Source: Haplomitrium mnioides (lineage: Eukaryota > Marchantiophyta > Haplomitriopsida > Calobryales). From it: 47,496 nt of DNA. Shown piece by piece: positions 1 through 11,359 of the stretch. Position 1 is the first letter of the stretch. Each line of letters opens with the position of its first letter. Location of the stretch: positions 1 through 47,496 of the forward strand of contig JBNGIS010023069.1 of the NCBI GenBank assembly GCA_049999725.1, written 5' to 3'. Below the pieces are notes generated by a model. The model made no database searches, had not been told where the DNA came from, and saw only the letters and a program-made list of their open reading frames with translations. The position numbers and the translations under genes are program-made.

Positions 1-17
1 GATACATCCTTGATAAT

Positions 18-1215
18 GTGATTTCTGCCATTGAGACCAAGGATTGGGCCCTCTCAACAGGACAAGATTGTGTCTTCCTGAAGGTAGATTTTGAGAAAGC
101 ATATGACACAGTGGACTTGGGGTTCTTGTTCAAAATTTTAGAGGCCATGGGGTTTGGTCAGACATTCATTGACTATGTGAAGGTGACTACAACTAATGCC
201 ACGTCCGCAGTCAACCTTAACGGCATCCCCTCCCGCTCATTCCCTATCCAGCGATCAGTGCGTCAAGGCTGCCCTCTAGCCCCTTTTCTGTATCTCGTGG
301 TAGCAAATGCACTGGGACACCTTCTCAAGAATGCAGCGCTCACTGNNNNNNNNNNNNNNNNNNNNNNNNNNNNNNNNNNNNNNNNNNNNNNNNNNNNNNN
401 NNNNNNNNNNNNNNNNNNNNNNNNNNNNNNNNNNNNNNNNNNNNNTCCCTTTGGGCAGGTATCACCTCTTCTCCCAATATGATGACGACACTCTTCTATC
501 CTTGGCAGGAGAAGAACAGAACTTGACAAAGGCAGTGGAGGTGCTGCGTACCTTCTCCAAGGCTCCTGGACAGAATATCAACTGGGATAAATCATCTGCT
601 ATTTGGATCAGCTCGCGACCTAGACCACAAGGGTGGAACGTTGGCAGTAACCGGAAATGGGCAGAAAAGGACACAATTATGAAATTCCTTGGTATCCCGT
701 TTGGCCTTCAAAGCGGTCTACAAGCAATCAAGAACATCTTGGTGGATAGAGTCAGATCTAAACTCAAGTTTTGGTGCAACAGATATATCAGTCTACCAGG
801 TAGACTGCTGATCATCAATCATATCCTTCTGGGTTCCATCTGGTACTTTGTTTCTTGCTGGGCAGGGAGCAGCTCCCCGCTTAAAGAAATCAAACAGTTG
901 GTGAGAAACTTCCTCTGGTCAGGAAATGGGGAAAACTGCAGAGCTCCGGTGGCATGGGAAACCTGCGTGAGGAGAAAGAAAGAAGGAGGATTGGGACTGA
1001 TAGACATTCAGGCCCAGACTCAAGCCCTACTAGGAAAGTGGATAATGAAGACTGTGCTGCCGGGAGACTCCACATGCAAAACGTTCCTTATGTACAGAGC
1101 TAGCCAAGCTAGACCTCTCAGTAAAGTAGGTTGGGGTCACTCTCTATTGCGGACAATAGCTGAATGCATATCCTCATGCTGGTCGACCTCCCAACTGTGG
1201 AATGAGATATGGTAG
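18..1215 (+). pseudogene. LINE reverse transcriptase domain (broken)
   Basis: Encodes the palm of a LINE reverse transcriptase, which would copy element RNA at a nicked target. Visible motifs are FLKVDFEKAYDTV (catalytic Asp of motif A), RQGCPLAPFLY (motif B) and, after the gap, YDDDTLL at about 478-500, the motif C equivalent of the usual FADDTLL. Thumb and connector motifs follow, including KFLGIPFG, KFWCNRYISLPGRL and the GGLGLID tract typical of plant LINEs. The reading frame differs on the two sides of the N-run, which is expected if the true gap size is unknown. The frame ends at a TAG after LWNEIW, where related proteins continue, so this is a nonsense mutation rather than a natural C-terminus. 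Confidence 0.93.
346..445. other. Assembly gap (100 N)
   Basis: Run of N inside the LINE reverse transcriptase. The round size suggests unknown true length. Confidence 0.99.
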
Positions 1216-2632
1216 GCTTGGTCAATACTCAAAAGATCCATAAAACAGAAGGCTCCTGAGTCCTTTGAAGAGGTTGTGAGCATAAACATCTGGTGGAATA
1301 AATTGGGGGACAATTCTTTACTGGCATCAAATAAGAGCTGGCCAGCCTTGAGGTGGTCTTAGGCAAGGGTCAACATCATTGGAGACCTGTGGAATCATCA
1401 AACATTTGAATTCCTTGAGTGGACAGAGGTGCAGGAACGGTTTCAGCTTCACAAAAGGCATGAGCACAAATGGTATGACCTGATAGCTAAGATTCGTGAC
1501 AGGTGGATTTCACTCCTCCTTGAGGGGCCAGGCCACTTAAGAAAAGGAGACTGGACTGGAGTCTTCTCATATGGTTTGGACACACACCCCATCGCAATAT
1601 CCTTGTGGAGCGCTGATACTGAGCTGAAGGCAGGAACCATGACTCAGTCCTCTGATCTCACCCAGTCATGCTCATGGTTTTTTGTCACACCAATGTCTAC
1701 CATGTTAGTAGAAGGAATTCGACCCCAGCTTCCTCCTTCAGTGATTATGAGGAAAATGAGAGTCTGCACAGTGACAAAAGACCAGAGTGCTGAGTATAAA
1801 TTACTTGGCTCGGTTATTGGAGAGGGAGATTGGGACCCTGGAATGTGGGTATAGAAAGATAAATTCACCCCTCAGTAGCTACTCAACCAAGAAAGGCCGT
1901 CGGTTCATCCTGGACCGACCATCAACAATCACTCCGGTTCTGGAACGCTGGAAAGCACATGGCTCGATCGACTCCAAATACTCCTCCAGATGGACTAATA
2001 TATGGGTGGCGAGCAGATCAGCTAAAGAGGCCACTTTAATGTGGCTTATTGTCCAAAGAGGTGTGCAAGTAGGGAGTTTCAGAAAAAAGACAGAAAAGCC
2101 TGGTTATGAGATTGATGCAAGATGTGTCTGCTGCAAGGAGGACTCTCTAGAAGATATCATTCACTGTTTCTGGCTTTGCCCTAGGATTAGCTCTATTTGG
2201 AAATGGGCAGGGAATATAATTAACAGATTAGTGTTTGCTATTTGGGGGAACTCCAAAAGGTGGAAGCCAACTTGGTAGCAATGCATCCTAGGTGACAGAA
2301 CTCCAAAGGCCCTGGCCATAGTTCAAGGGATCTGGTCCCTTCTAAGAGGAACAGTACTTTACTCTATATGGCTCTCTAGGAATGCTGTTGTGTTCGAGAA
2401 GTCGTTCATGGATATGTATTGCTTAAAGAAGGAAATCTGGAGGAGATTGATCGAGTATGGAAAGAAAGCTTGGCACGATGCTTGTAGAAACTGGAGGAAG
2501 GCTCAAAGTGAAGAAAAGAGAGAAAAAATTCTGGAAACCTTTGACAGAACCTGGGGTGCTAGGCATTTTCTCTGTATCCGTGATGAAGACAAGGTTTACT
2601 GGAATTTGGATGTTAGTAGTAATCTGGATTGA
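1216..2632 (+). pseudogene. LINE C-terminal region with zf-RVT domain (broken)
   Basis: Continues the LINE polyprotein in at least two frames. The first part, to about 1800, has LINE-like text around RFQLHKRHEHKWYDLI. The second, from about 1860, carries the zf-RVT domain of plant L1 elements: WVASRSAKEATLMWLIVQRG, then CVCC, then HCFWLCPRISSIW, a Cys-Cys/His-Cys arrangement. The tail (about 2390-2632) is a basic helical stretch ending near DEDKVYWNL. Stops and the frame change near 1800 show decay. There is no RNase H domain. The domain is thought to help nucleic-acid binding, but its exact role is unknown. Confidence 0.85.
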
Positions 2633-2746
2633 AGGTATTGGTCTGTTGTGGTTTACTAGGCTTGATCCCGAAAGGGATTGATTGGTTGTTGTTTTTGCCG
2701 CTCGGCCTGATTGCTGGCCGCGGTTGTACCTTTGATGCTTGAAAGT

Positions 2747-2783
2747 AATAAAGTTGTTTACTTTCGGTGAAAAAAAAAAAAAA
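2747..2783 (+). terminator. LINE polyadenylation signal and A tail
   Basis: AATAAA at 2747-2752 is followed 17 bases later by 14 consecutive A (2770-2783), the usual 3' junction of a retrotransposed LINE. Confidence 0.85.
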
Positions 2784-3740
2784 GTGGAGTGCTTGAGTCG
2801 GTTGTAGGGCCTACTTGGTTGAATAGGAAGCCTTGCTAAATAATCATAAGAGCTAGGTGAAGAAGGGAGAGAACTAGTTTTGTGGGTCGATGGATTTGTG
2901 GAGTTAGGCTTTGGTCTACGAGTTGGAGATCTTCGTAATTTGCCAAGGAAATTGCCCAAGGTGGAGTTTTTCTTAAATACAAAAGCATTTTTGTAACTTG
3001 ATTGAGAGGAAGGAAGGAGTGTTTAGAAGATTCAAAGTGAATAGCTCTAAGTCCTATATTCTACCGAGGTAGAAGTATAATTCTCAAAAAACGCATGAGG
3101 TAAAAAGAAGGCGTATAAATGTTAGTATTATTAGAAGAGAGATCAGAAGTGTGGAGAAGAAAGAATTAGAAAATTCTGAAGTGGTGGAAGGAAGTTGTAC
3201 TCTAAACTTCTGTTATCAGAGTGTAATTTGAAGGGTTGGAATCAGAAGAATATTTAGCCAAAACAATATGACAAGAGTTAGCATGGTAACGATCAAGGTT
3301 CCTTGCTAAAAACGGGTTCGGATGGCAAGACATCAAAGTCTGTTTTGATTGATGATTAGTCAAAAGTTGTCAAATAATATAAGCTAAAGCATTTGTAAGC
3401 AGGATAGTCAACAAAGCGGATAAGTTGAAAGTCAATGAGATGTTTAAACCTCCAGCTTGAAAATGGTGTCCAGAAGGCATTGGAAGGGTTATTCATCGTT
3501 GTTTTGGATAGTTTTTGGACTGATCCTTTGCGTCTTTTAAAAAATGATGTAGAGTCCATGTCTGAATCCGCATGAGAGTTAGGAGATCTGATTTTTTTAG
3601 AGCTGAAATCCAATTTGGAGAGAGAATTTTGTGCTCTATCTCAAAATGAAGGCTTTATGAAAAAAGTGTGTTATTTGATATAGAAATTTTCCTCTGTGAT
3701 TGAAAGAACTTGATGAAAGTTGTGAAATTGAGTGTTTTGG
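2784..3740. other. No recognised gene; short coding-like stretch at 3465-3680
   Basis: AT-rich sequence downstream of the LINE tail. One plus-strand frame around 3465-3680 reads like protein (for example VVLDSFWTDPLRLLKNDVES, then ELGDLIFLELKSNLEREF), with a single internal TGA. It lies just before a palindromic array, the same position that genes of the two-gene element occupy relative to their arrays. I do not recognise the peptide. Nothing else is supported here. Confidence 0.35.
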
Positions 3741-3744
3741 GTTC

Positions 3745-3862
3745 ACCATTGTATACACGCGCATAGACTTTGATGTGCAAGTCAAAACTTTATACGTGCA
3801 TAGACTCTACTGTGAAACTCAAAACCCTTTGTAAGCATAGTCTTTGACAAGTACTCAGATGT
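3745..3862. repeat. Degenerate palindrome array, about 37-bp period (left part)
   Basis: Contains cores such as CACGCGCATAGACTTT, ACGTGCATAGACTC and AAGCATAGTCTTTGAC spaced about 37-40 bases apart. It continues at 7311 on the other side of the gypsy insertion, so the two parts were one array. Confidence 0.6.
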
Positions 3863-4258
3863 TGTACTAGTATAAACATAAGGTTTTGTTATTTATAAGA
3901 AAATAGAGAAAAGTAAAGGAAGTGATAAAGGGTCACTTTTAGGGTTGAGATAAGATTTCTTGCCTTTGAAGTCACTTTTAGAGTTTTAGGGTTGAAATTA
4001 GAAGTGACTTCTAAGTAATCAAATTAGGGTTGAAATTAGAAGTGACTTGTAAATGAAGAAAGAGGGATAACACCCTCTTCTCTTGTATAAATAGAAGGGC
4101 TTCATAGCCCAACTCCTCATTATAGAGTTTCTCTCAATTTGGTTTGGCTCTTTGGTAGTTGGGCTTTAGTTTGCTTATTGGCCTTGAGTTGTGTAACTCT
4201 ACTCGAACTATCTTAAAGTTGTTACTTATTTGGAAGTCAATCATTGAGTTCTTTTACA
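3863..4258 (+). repeat. 5' LTR of gypsy A1
   Basis: Starts TGTACTAG and ends TTTTACA. It carries direct sub-repeats around GTCACTTTTAG and GAAATTAGAAGTGACTT, a TATAAATAG box near 4085, and matches 6896-7305 along its length with scattered substitutions and small indels. Confidence 0.88.
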
Positions 4259-4260
4259 TT

Positions 4261-4273
4261 TGTATCAGAGCCA
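4261..4273 (+). promoter_or_regulatory. Primer binding site, initiator-Met tRNA type
   Basis: TGTATCAGAGCCA two bases after the 5' LTR. It differs by one base from the common TGGTATCAGAGC site. Confidence 0.75.
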
Positions 4274-4289
4274 CTGTTCTTTTTGGTGG

Positions 4290-4700
4290 AATGGAGAATC
4301 AAGAAGCGAAGATGCAAATGATGCAACAAAAAACTTAACATCTTTCTTGCTTTCTATAAGTTCAAATACAAATGGGGAAGAGGGCATATTTTTTAGAAGA
4401 AGAAAGTCATGTACAATTTCCCAAACCAAAAGCATATGATGGGAAGACGGTTCTTAGCATATGTGAGAATTTCTTGTTCAATTGTGAATAATATTTTGAG
4501 GCTACCAATCTAAGAGAGGATGGTCAAAGAATTCTATTGACTACAAGTCAATCGAAGAGAAAGGCAAAAACTTGGTGGAGATATCAAATTGAGCAAGCTC
4601 AACATGGATTTGTCACTCCAATTACTTCTTAGCAAGAGTTCAAAGAAGCAATGAATCTAAGATTTAGGGTTCTGAATGCTCTAAAGGTGGCAAGAGGTTG
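4290..4700 (+). pseudogene. Gypsy A1 gag fragment
   Basis: Encodes the N-terminal capsid-like part of gag (YFLEEESHVQFPKPKAYDGK, then ENFLFNCE, YFEATNLREDG, KAKTWWRYQIEQAQHG). The same text appears in minus-strand copy A2 at 37740-37943, so the assignment rests on two copies. The frame has several stops and ends abruptly after LNALKVARG, where a deletion joins it to the end of reverse transcriptase. Confidence 0.75.
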
Positions 4701-5400
4701 CACAAGGTGTCTGTAGATGGTATCAAGATAGAAGAAGAGAAAATTAAAGCTATCACAGAGTAGCCAACACCAAAAGAAGAAAAGGACATTAGAGCCTTTA
4801 ATGGATTGGCAAGCTTCTACCAATGATTCATCCATTATTATGCTCATATTGCTACACCACTTACAGATTTGGTAGGCAAAGAGGTCAAGTTTCAATGGAC
4901 TGCCAAAGAGCAAGCGGCATTTCATTAGCTCAAGAATGTAATCTCTTCTTGTCATATTCTATAACCATATGATCCAAAGGCACATTGTATAGTTGATTTT
5001 GATGCTTTTAATTTTTCTATTGGAGCAGTTTTGCAACAAGAGTTTGAGAATGGACTTCATTCTATTGCCTTCATGTCACGCCGATTAAATGCGATGGGGA
5101 GAAACTATTCTCAATGGATTGAAAGGAATTGGCAATGGTCTGTGTTACCAAAGTGTGGGGGAACTATCTTTTGAGAAGACCTGTGCTTATGTGCATAGAT
5201 CACAAATCATTGTTACAAGCAATCCATTTTGAAAATATGACAAGTCGCCATTATCGATGGGAAGTTGAATTGCAACTCTTTGACATCAAGCTAGAGCACA
5301 AGCTTGGAAGGTTCCACACCATTCTTGATGCACTGTCCTGAAGGTTGTATATCATCAAGTGAATACAATGGAGGTGAGCAACATTAGTATCTTACATTTG
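4700..5400 (+). pseudogene. Gypsy A1 reverse transcriptase end and RNase H
   Basis: Begins in the connector after the catalytic core (VDGIKIEEEKIKAITE, RAFNGLASFY). It runs through the RNase H start (DPKAHCIVDFDAFNFSIGAV, with the Asp-rich strand) to IDHKSLLQAIHFENMTSRHYR and KLGRFHTILDALS. The catalytic FLDD core is missing because of the deletion. Internal stops (TAG, TGA) occur mainly where Gln or Trp would be expected, as with C-to-T decay. Confidence 0.82.
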
Positions 5401-6840
5401 GATGAGGCAACTAGTGGGAGTTATCATAAAAAACTACAAGAAGATGTTTTTTTTAATCTTGTTTGGGCATGAATGGCTGTCAAAGATAGTGAGTATCATT
5501 TTTTTTCCATTCGAGATGGTATTCTCTACCAAGACCATCAAATATATGTTCCACATGATGATACACTTTGAATGGCTTGTTTACAAGAAGTGAATGACAT
5601 TCTTATCTCTGGGCATCTTGGAGTAGATAAAAATACAAAGTTGCTTCAACGCACTTGGTGGTGGTCTAACTTGGCTCGAGATGTTTGTGGTTTTGTTCAT
5701 TTGTGTGAAAGCTATTGACAAAACAAAGCTTTGAATAAAAAACCAGTGAGACTTCTTCAACCATTTCCAATTTCTACTGCTCATTGAGAACATGTAAGTT
5801 TGGATCTTGTCACTTCACTTCCAACTACACCTCATGGGTTTATTACCATTGTGGTGTTTGTAGACAAGCTTAGCAAACATATTCATTTAGTATCAATGGT
5901 GGATATAGAAGATGCTCAACAATTAGCAAAAATTTTCTTTGATACTGTCTTCCGTCATCATGAAATGCCTAAGGTGTTAATATCTGATAGTGATTCGCAT
6001 TTCATTGGAAAGTTTTGGAAAAAGTTGTTCAAACTTCTAAGAGCCAAACTTTCTATGCCTACTACTTATCATCCGCAAACAGATAGGCAAACAAAGAGTG
6101 CTAATTGCACTATAGAGGATATGCTTTGCACGTTCATCAATATTCATCACATTGATTGGGATATTTTCTTACCAGTTGTGGAGTTTGCTTACAACAACTC
6201 CAAACAAGCAAATACTAGGTTTTCTCTTTTCTTTCTTAATTTGAGTCAACATCCTCTTGTTCCCGATGAGTTTTTTTCTCCTTCTTCTTCCAATGTTCTA
6301 AGTATTTCTACCTTTTTGTCTTGTTTATCCTCTTCTTTGCAAGATGCTCACAACCATCTTACTACTGCTCAAAATTGGCAAAAACATTATGTAGATAGCC
6401 ATTGTTGTGATGCCTTTGATGTCTTAGATGACCAAGTTATGTTTTCTACTCACGATCTCTCATTGTCTTTAAATACTCAAGACCGTAAACTATCTTCTGT
6501 TTAGATTGGTCTTTTCTTTATTTCTCATGTCATTTCTCTCGTTGCTTATAAACTTGATCTTACTCTTCATATAAAGATTCATCTTGTATTCCATGTCTCT
6601 AAACTAAAGGCTTATTTTCCTAGTCCATCTTCTTTTCCAAATCGTTTGCAACGTCCTACTCTGATCATTGTTCTTGATGATCATGAAGAATTTGAAGTGA
6701 ACCTCATTTTGGAAAAAAGAGTTATCAAGTGAGGGCAACATCCATAAATTCAATACAAGGGTTTGTGGAAAGGCTATCTACTTCATGATGCTAGTTGAAA
6801 ATCTTCTTCAAATCTTGAGAATGCTCAAGAGGATATTAAA
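5401..6840 (+). pseudogene. Gypsy A1 integrase with chromodomain remnant
   Basis: Integrase inserts element cDNA; a C-terminal chromodomain guides chromoviruses to chromatin. Visible in order are a degenerate His-Cys zinc segment (ISGHLGVDKNTKLLQ, then FVHLCESY), the core with LDLVTSLPTTPHGF (first Asp), SDSDSHFIGKFW (second Asp), and QTDRQTKSAN, where the family has QTDGQTERAN. The catalytic Glu is therefore Lys here. The longest open stretch is 5800-6504. A chromodomain-like tail (EEFEVNLILEKRVIK, YKGLWKGYLLHDA) follows with stops. Confidence 0.87.
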
Positions 6841-6895
6841 ATATTTGAAAGTTGCAGCAATAACAAGGACGTCATCGATAAGAGGGCATGGATTA

Positions 6896-7305
6896 TCAAG
6901 TAGTACAAGCAAAAGGTTGTGAAATTTATAAGAGAATAGAGAGGAGTGAACGAAGTGGTAGGGGGTCACTTTTAGGGTTGAGATAAGATTTCTTGCCTTC
7001 AAAGTCACTTTTAGAGTTTTAGAGTTGAAATTAGAAGTGATTTCTAAGTGATCAAATTAGAGTTGAAATTAGAAGTGACTTGTAAGTGAAAAAAGAGGGA
7101 TGACACCCTCTCCTCTTATATAAATAGAAGGGCTTCCCCACTTCTCATTCTGGAGTTCCCTCCAATTCAGTTTGGCTCTTTGGTTGCTTGGCTTTGGCTA
7201 GCACTCTTGGTTTTGGTTTGCTTATTGGCCTTGAGTTGTGTAGCTCTATTAGAGTTATCTTAAATTTGCTACTTATTTGGAAGTCGGTTCTTGAGTTCTT
7301 TTATA
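6896..7305 (+). repeat. 3' LTR of gypsy A1
   Basis: About 410 bp, aligned to the 5' LTR. Its ends have mutated (TC...TA instead of TG...CA). A purine-rich AGAGGGCA lies a few bases upstream as a possible plus-strand primer tract. Confidence 0.85.
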
Positions 7306-7310
7306 GATGT

Positions 7311-7560
7311 AGAACTTGGATTTCTATGCATGTATAGACTTTGGTGTGGAAATTGAAGCCTTCTGCATACTTAGACTCTAATATAGAACCGTGAAATTTT
7401 ACATACAAAGGCTATAGTGTAGAACTAAGAACCTATACCTCTCAAAGACTTTAATATGGAATCCAGAACCCTTTGTTTGCAAGGACTTTAGTTTGAAACT
7501 TAAAGCTCTCTACGTGTTTAGACTCTAAAGCAAAATTTTAAACCCAATATTTATTTAGTT
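7311..7560. repeat. Degenerate palindrome array, about 37-bp period (right part)
   Basis: About six eroded units with cores such as TATGCATGTATAGACTTT, TGCATACTTAGACTC and TACGTGTTTAGACTC, each followed by a GAAC/GAAA-rich spacer. It matches the 37-bp array family at 14960-15345. Confidence 0.65.
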
Positions 7561-7729
7561 TCTCTAGCCTTTTGATTTTGAGTAATGCCTCCTTTGCGCA
7601 TATGAATCTTGAATTTTAGAAGATTTTGAATTGCCTAACCCTTGTATGCACATGACTACTTAATCCTTTATGCTTATGGATTTTAAGATAGAATGGAAAG
7701 CCTCTTGAACTTCAAAATAGAGCTCTTAA

Positions 7730-10700
7730 CTCCAAGTAAGGATAGGTTTTTGTAGCTTTTGTTCCTTGGGACTCCAAACTTATTCCTTTGACTTTTGGTC
7801 CACTTGGGCTTTTCCTCAAGTTTTCTATTTATTTTTCAAAAAATAAGTTTTAAGTAGCACCATGTCTATATACATATGCACTTTGTGCCATGTTATATAG
7901 TGTTTGTCAATTAAATAAATTTTTTTGTACTTTTTGTTGAGAGTTGCTTTGCAGTCATTGTGTTTTCGTGTTTTAATTGTAAATATGTAATTATGTCAGA
8001 GAATTTAATGGAGTAGTGTTTTAGAATTTTTGTTGTTGTACATTGTGCTAGAAGGGCACTCACAAGAAGACATGCATGGTTTTATGTTTTTATTTTTGGA
8101 CTTTGCTATTTTGTATGTCTGTGAAAAATCAAAAAAGTAAGCCCTCTATAACAAATATTCAAGTAAAACATTTTTATAAGCAAAATAAAAAGAAAAGGAA
8201 AATAAAAATTAAAAATATGAAGTAGAAGTAAGATGAGAGTTGTGTATATGAGAATAGAGAAAAATAAGTCTAAAATGAATATAGAAAAAAATAAAATAAA
8301 ATAAAAGAGAATATGAAAATAAAAACATAAAAATAAAATGCAATAAAACTAATCTAATTGTTTAAGCCCAAGGCTAGCCTCTTCTATACTTCAAGTAGGT
8401 AGACATCCTAAATGTTGAATTTTTATTTTTTCTAAGCTAAGTCCTAAGCTAGGTCTGCACGGGAGCAAATTAATGTGGTGGCTTTACACCCTACTAATGG
8501 AGCTACCTCGAGGGAGAAGGAGAGGTGGATTTATACTAAATAGAATTTTTGGCATTCGGCTTATAGGACAATTTCCTATAGCGTGAGCTGCCCATGGAGA
8601 GGCTATGTTGGTGTTGGTGTAGCTAGGGTGATGTGAAGAATGTGGTGTGAGCGAAAACGATGTGCAGAGAAAGAAAATTGAGAAGAATCATAATTGTGAT
8701 AGGCTGCCTAAGAGAGTTCTCAAGTGCAACCATAACTGAAAGGCAAAGGAAGAGCCAAAGGAGTAGTCAATGATATGAAGGCTACAGCTGAGATGATCGG
8801 TTTTTCAGGGCTTTGAGAAGATCGAGCCATAGATAACAACAAATTTCAAGAAGAAAAAGTTGATTTGTACTATACAAGAGCTGCTCAATAGAATTCAAAG
8901 ATAAAGAGTTGTCAATGTGATCAGGTAGCTGTAGAGAAACATTGAAGAGAAATCAGAGAAACCAAAGTGTTGATGTAGTTGAGGCCGCTTCAAGAGAAGC
9001 TACCAATTGAAGAATTTGCGAAATGCAACGATGGAAACCTTGCCTGAATTCTTTGAAGACTGTAGTTCAAGACAAAACTTCATCTGTAAATTTGAAGAAT
9101 TGCATCTGCTTAAAATATAGAGGTCTTTGGCTTGTTAGAAAGCTCTTTTTGAGAGCTTTTTAAAGAGTCCTCACATGCAAGATTTGGTGAAGAAATGACA
9201 ATGTAGTGTCCAACGCAAGTTGCTATAGTATGCAGCAGGAATCAGTGATGAAGCGATAAGTGACAGTAGTTGGAGTAGCTAAAAAATTTGTTAGAGAGAT
9301 CTCTCAATGCAAATTAAAAGATGGACGCACAAATTTCAAAGAAGATATAAGGAGAAAAGATATTGATTGATTAAATGTCAAAAACCAAAGTTGCAACGAA
9401 TGATTCCAGAGCAACAATTGCAAGAAGAATTGCATGAAGAGCAGATCAAAGGTGTGGCAGAATGTTTAGCAACATCTAAAATCAATGGCAACATGACTAA
9501 GTAAACAAGCTTGTTGACAAGCAAAGAAGAAGAAGATGTATTCCAAGCAAGCCATATCAAGAGTAGTTCTTATAAAGAGAGATTTTAGTATTATTCTTAT
9601 AAAAAGAGCTAGAGAGTTAACTACGCATCTAAGTAATGACAAGTTGTTATTTTGCAAAGAAGAGTAGTTGTAGGTATTAAGTTTTTAATTTTCTTTGTAG
9701 AAGCTTGATATTATTTTAGTTTTATTTTATTTTTTTACCCTTTTAAGGTTTTATTTTATTTTATTTTTAGTTTTTTGAAAGGAAATGCTGCTTGGGAGGA
9801 TGCCCTTTCACATCCTTTTCATATGCGGAGGTCATAATTAGTATTCTTGTTCAGAAAAATTACAGGTTCAATTTCTTAGCCATTTTTCAAGGAAAGCATA
9901 TGTTGCCAGAAAGACCTTGAAATATTTTTATATACCAATCGTAGATTGTCCCTGTTCATTAAACTAACTAGTTATTCTTGGATGGTGTGTTCTAAATGTG
10001 ACGTTTACAAGTGAATTTCTTTGAATGCATGATTTCTCAGCTTGGAAATTCATTTGTCTCTCTAGAGAAACTCATATTTCCTTTGTGTTAGAATAGGAAT
10101 TTAATTTCTTTTTATCCATTTCTGCATTTCTGGGTCAAAAATGCCTTGGGTTGTTGTTCTCCTCAAGGGTTCTCCTAAATGAACACTACTAAGCCTTTTT
10201 TCTGAGTTTTCATTTGATAGAAAATTCTTGAAGCTCTTTCCAACGAGAGTTTAAATACTATTGAAGCATGTACAATCCATTTATGAATGGGATTGGATGG
10301 TTTTTGTAAAGGGTTCTATTAAGCATAAAAGCCTGATGTTTTGTGTTCTCTGGCTAGAAGTAACATTCAATATCGATGCCTTAGTGTTTTATGTTTTGTA
10401 TGTGTGTAACATTGTAAAATATCAAAGTTGTTGGTTTTTGTGTTGTTTTGTAGCTCTTTTTGTATAATCCTTGTAGGAATGACACTTGGTTAGCTCATTC
10501 TTGCAAGTTTGATGAATACCGCTATACTACATGCAACCAAATTTATTTCAAAATAACTTCATTTTGACATTTGTTGAATTTGTTGGCTGCAAAATATATG
10601 CTCCACTTCTTTCTAGTAGTTAGACAAGTGGTTTAGCCTCTCGTACAACAGCTTCATGCTCTACGCTTTGCTCACTTCGTGGGCTTTTATCCAAAATGCA

Positions 10701-10987
10701 AGTTTTTTTTTGTGAAAACACACTACAATTTTTATGCTTTTCATTGATTTCAAGATTTCCAATATTTTTACAAAACTAAGAATATCATTTAATTTTGCAT
10801 AAAAAAATTAGTTCTCGATTTATCAAGTTTGTTAAAACAGCAAAAAAAAAAAAACTAAAAAAACTGATGTAGTTTTTTTTTGAAAAACACTCTTGCTTTC
10901 TCTGTTTTTGAGCTTGAAAAAGTCATTTTTCTTGCAAAATGAAGTTCTTGTTTTGTGTATTCTATTCATAGTTCATAGTAGCGGCTA
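7730..10987 (+). mobile_element. Right-terminal region of a two-gene DNA element, third copy, split by an insertion
   Basis: 7730-7890 matches 29740-29880, and about 10520-10987 matches 29860-30228, the right end of the intact-layout element. Shared text includes CTACAATTTTTATGCTTTTC, TTTCCAATATTTTTACAAA and AATTTTGCAT. The outer end reads, on the complement, TAGCCGCTACTATGAACT, the terminal inverted repeat in diverged form. About 2.6 kb between the two blocks is foreign to the other copies. Confidence 0.7.
7890..10520. other. Non-coding 2.6-kb insertion, not identified
   Basis: Interrupts the terminal region of a DNA-element copy. It is A/T-rich with A-rich tracts (8170-8340), a GAAGAA-rich stretch (8690-9660) that resembles in style the copia leader at 13.1-14.4 kb, and T-rich sequence to 10480. 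I saw no LTR pair, coding domain or RNA gene. It is probably a decayed retroelement. Confidence 0.4.
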
Positions 10988-11009
10988 TTTGATGGCATTA
11001 TAGACCCAA

Positions 11010-11165
11010 GTGTGGCATGGGTTCCTACATGTTTGAAATGTATGCTATATGGTTCTCATAATGGAGCAACCACTATGTTGATTTGTGAGAGATGTTCCAG
11101 ACGATGGCACATATCATGTTTGATGCCTTTATTGGCTACTATTCTTGGCAGATCATGGTAATGGC
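11010..11165 (+). pseudogene. PHD-finger-like fragment
   Basis: One plus-strand frame reads CLKCMLYGSHNGATTMLICE and continues RCSRRWHISCLMPLL. The spacing C-x2-C...C-x2-C-x4-H-x2-C is that of a PHD or related zinc finger. It ends at a stop after GRSW. It lies just outside the right terminal repeat of the third DNA-element copy, so it may be host or other-element sequence. PHD fingers bind histone tails; no function can be claimed for this fragment. Confidence 0.4.
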
Positions 11166-11359
11166 CTCACTGTTTATAGAACATTTAGTTTTCATTGAGT
11201 TTTAAGGTTGGTATAGATTATATGAGGTGAAGGATGGGGCTACATTGCACTTGGCCTTCTAGTCTTTGCATTAGTATATGTATATCAATTTTCTAAGAGA
11301 TAAATAGCAAGCTAGTGTTAAGGGACTTAACCACCAGCTAGAAGGGCAATTGTGAGGTC

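Larger units (their letters stand above)
1..2783 (+). mobile_element. L1-like LINE, 5' end outside window
   Basis: Non-LTR retrotransposon in sense orientation. It shows a reverse transcriptase followed by a C-terminal zinc-binding region, then a 3' UTR with AATAAA and a 14-A tail, with no LTR. The body is broken by one 100-N gap, several stops and at least one frameshift, so it is dead. The 5' end (ORF1, endonuclease) is beyond the window, so the 5' target-site duplicate cannot be seen. Confidence 0.93.
3858..7310 (+). mobile_element. Ty3/gypsy chromovirus copy A1 with TSD GATGT
   Basis: Two LTRs of about 400 bp in direct orientation are bordered by GATGT at 3858-3862 and 7306-7310. The interior is only about 2.6 kb. 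The gag start is joined to the end of reverse transcriptase, then RNase H, integrase and a chromodomain remnant, so protease and most of the reverse transcriptase are deleted. The same family occurs on the minus strand at 11997-38491 (copy A2). Confidence 0.9.

Noticed and set aside
2423-2959. Minus-strand 178-codon frame
   Set aside because: It lies antisense to the LINE C-terminus and 3' UTR; the poly(A) tail reads as a Phe run and there is no domain.
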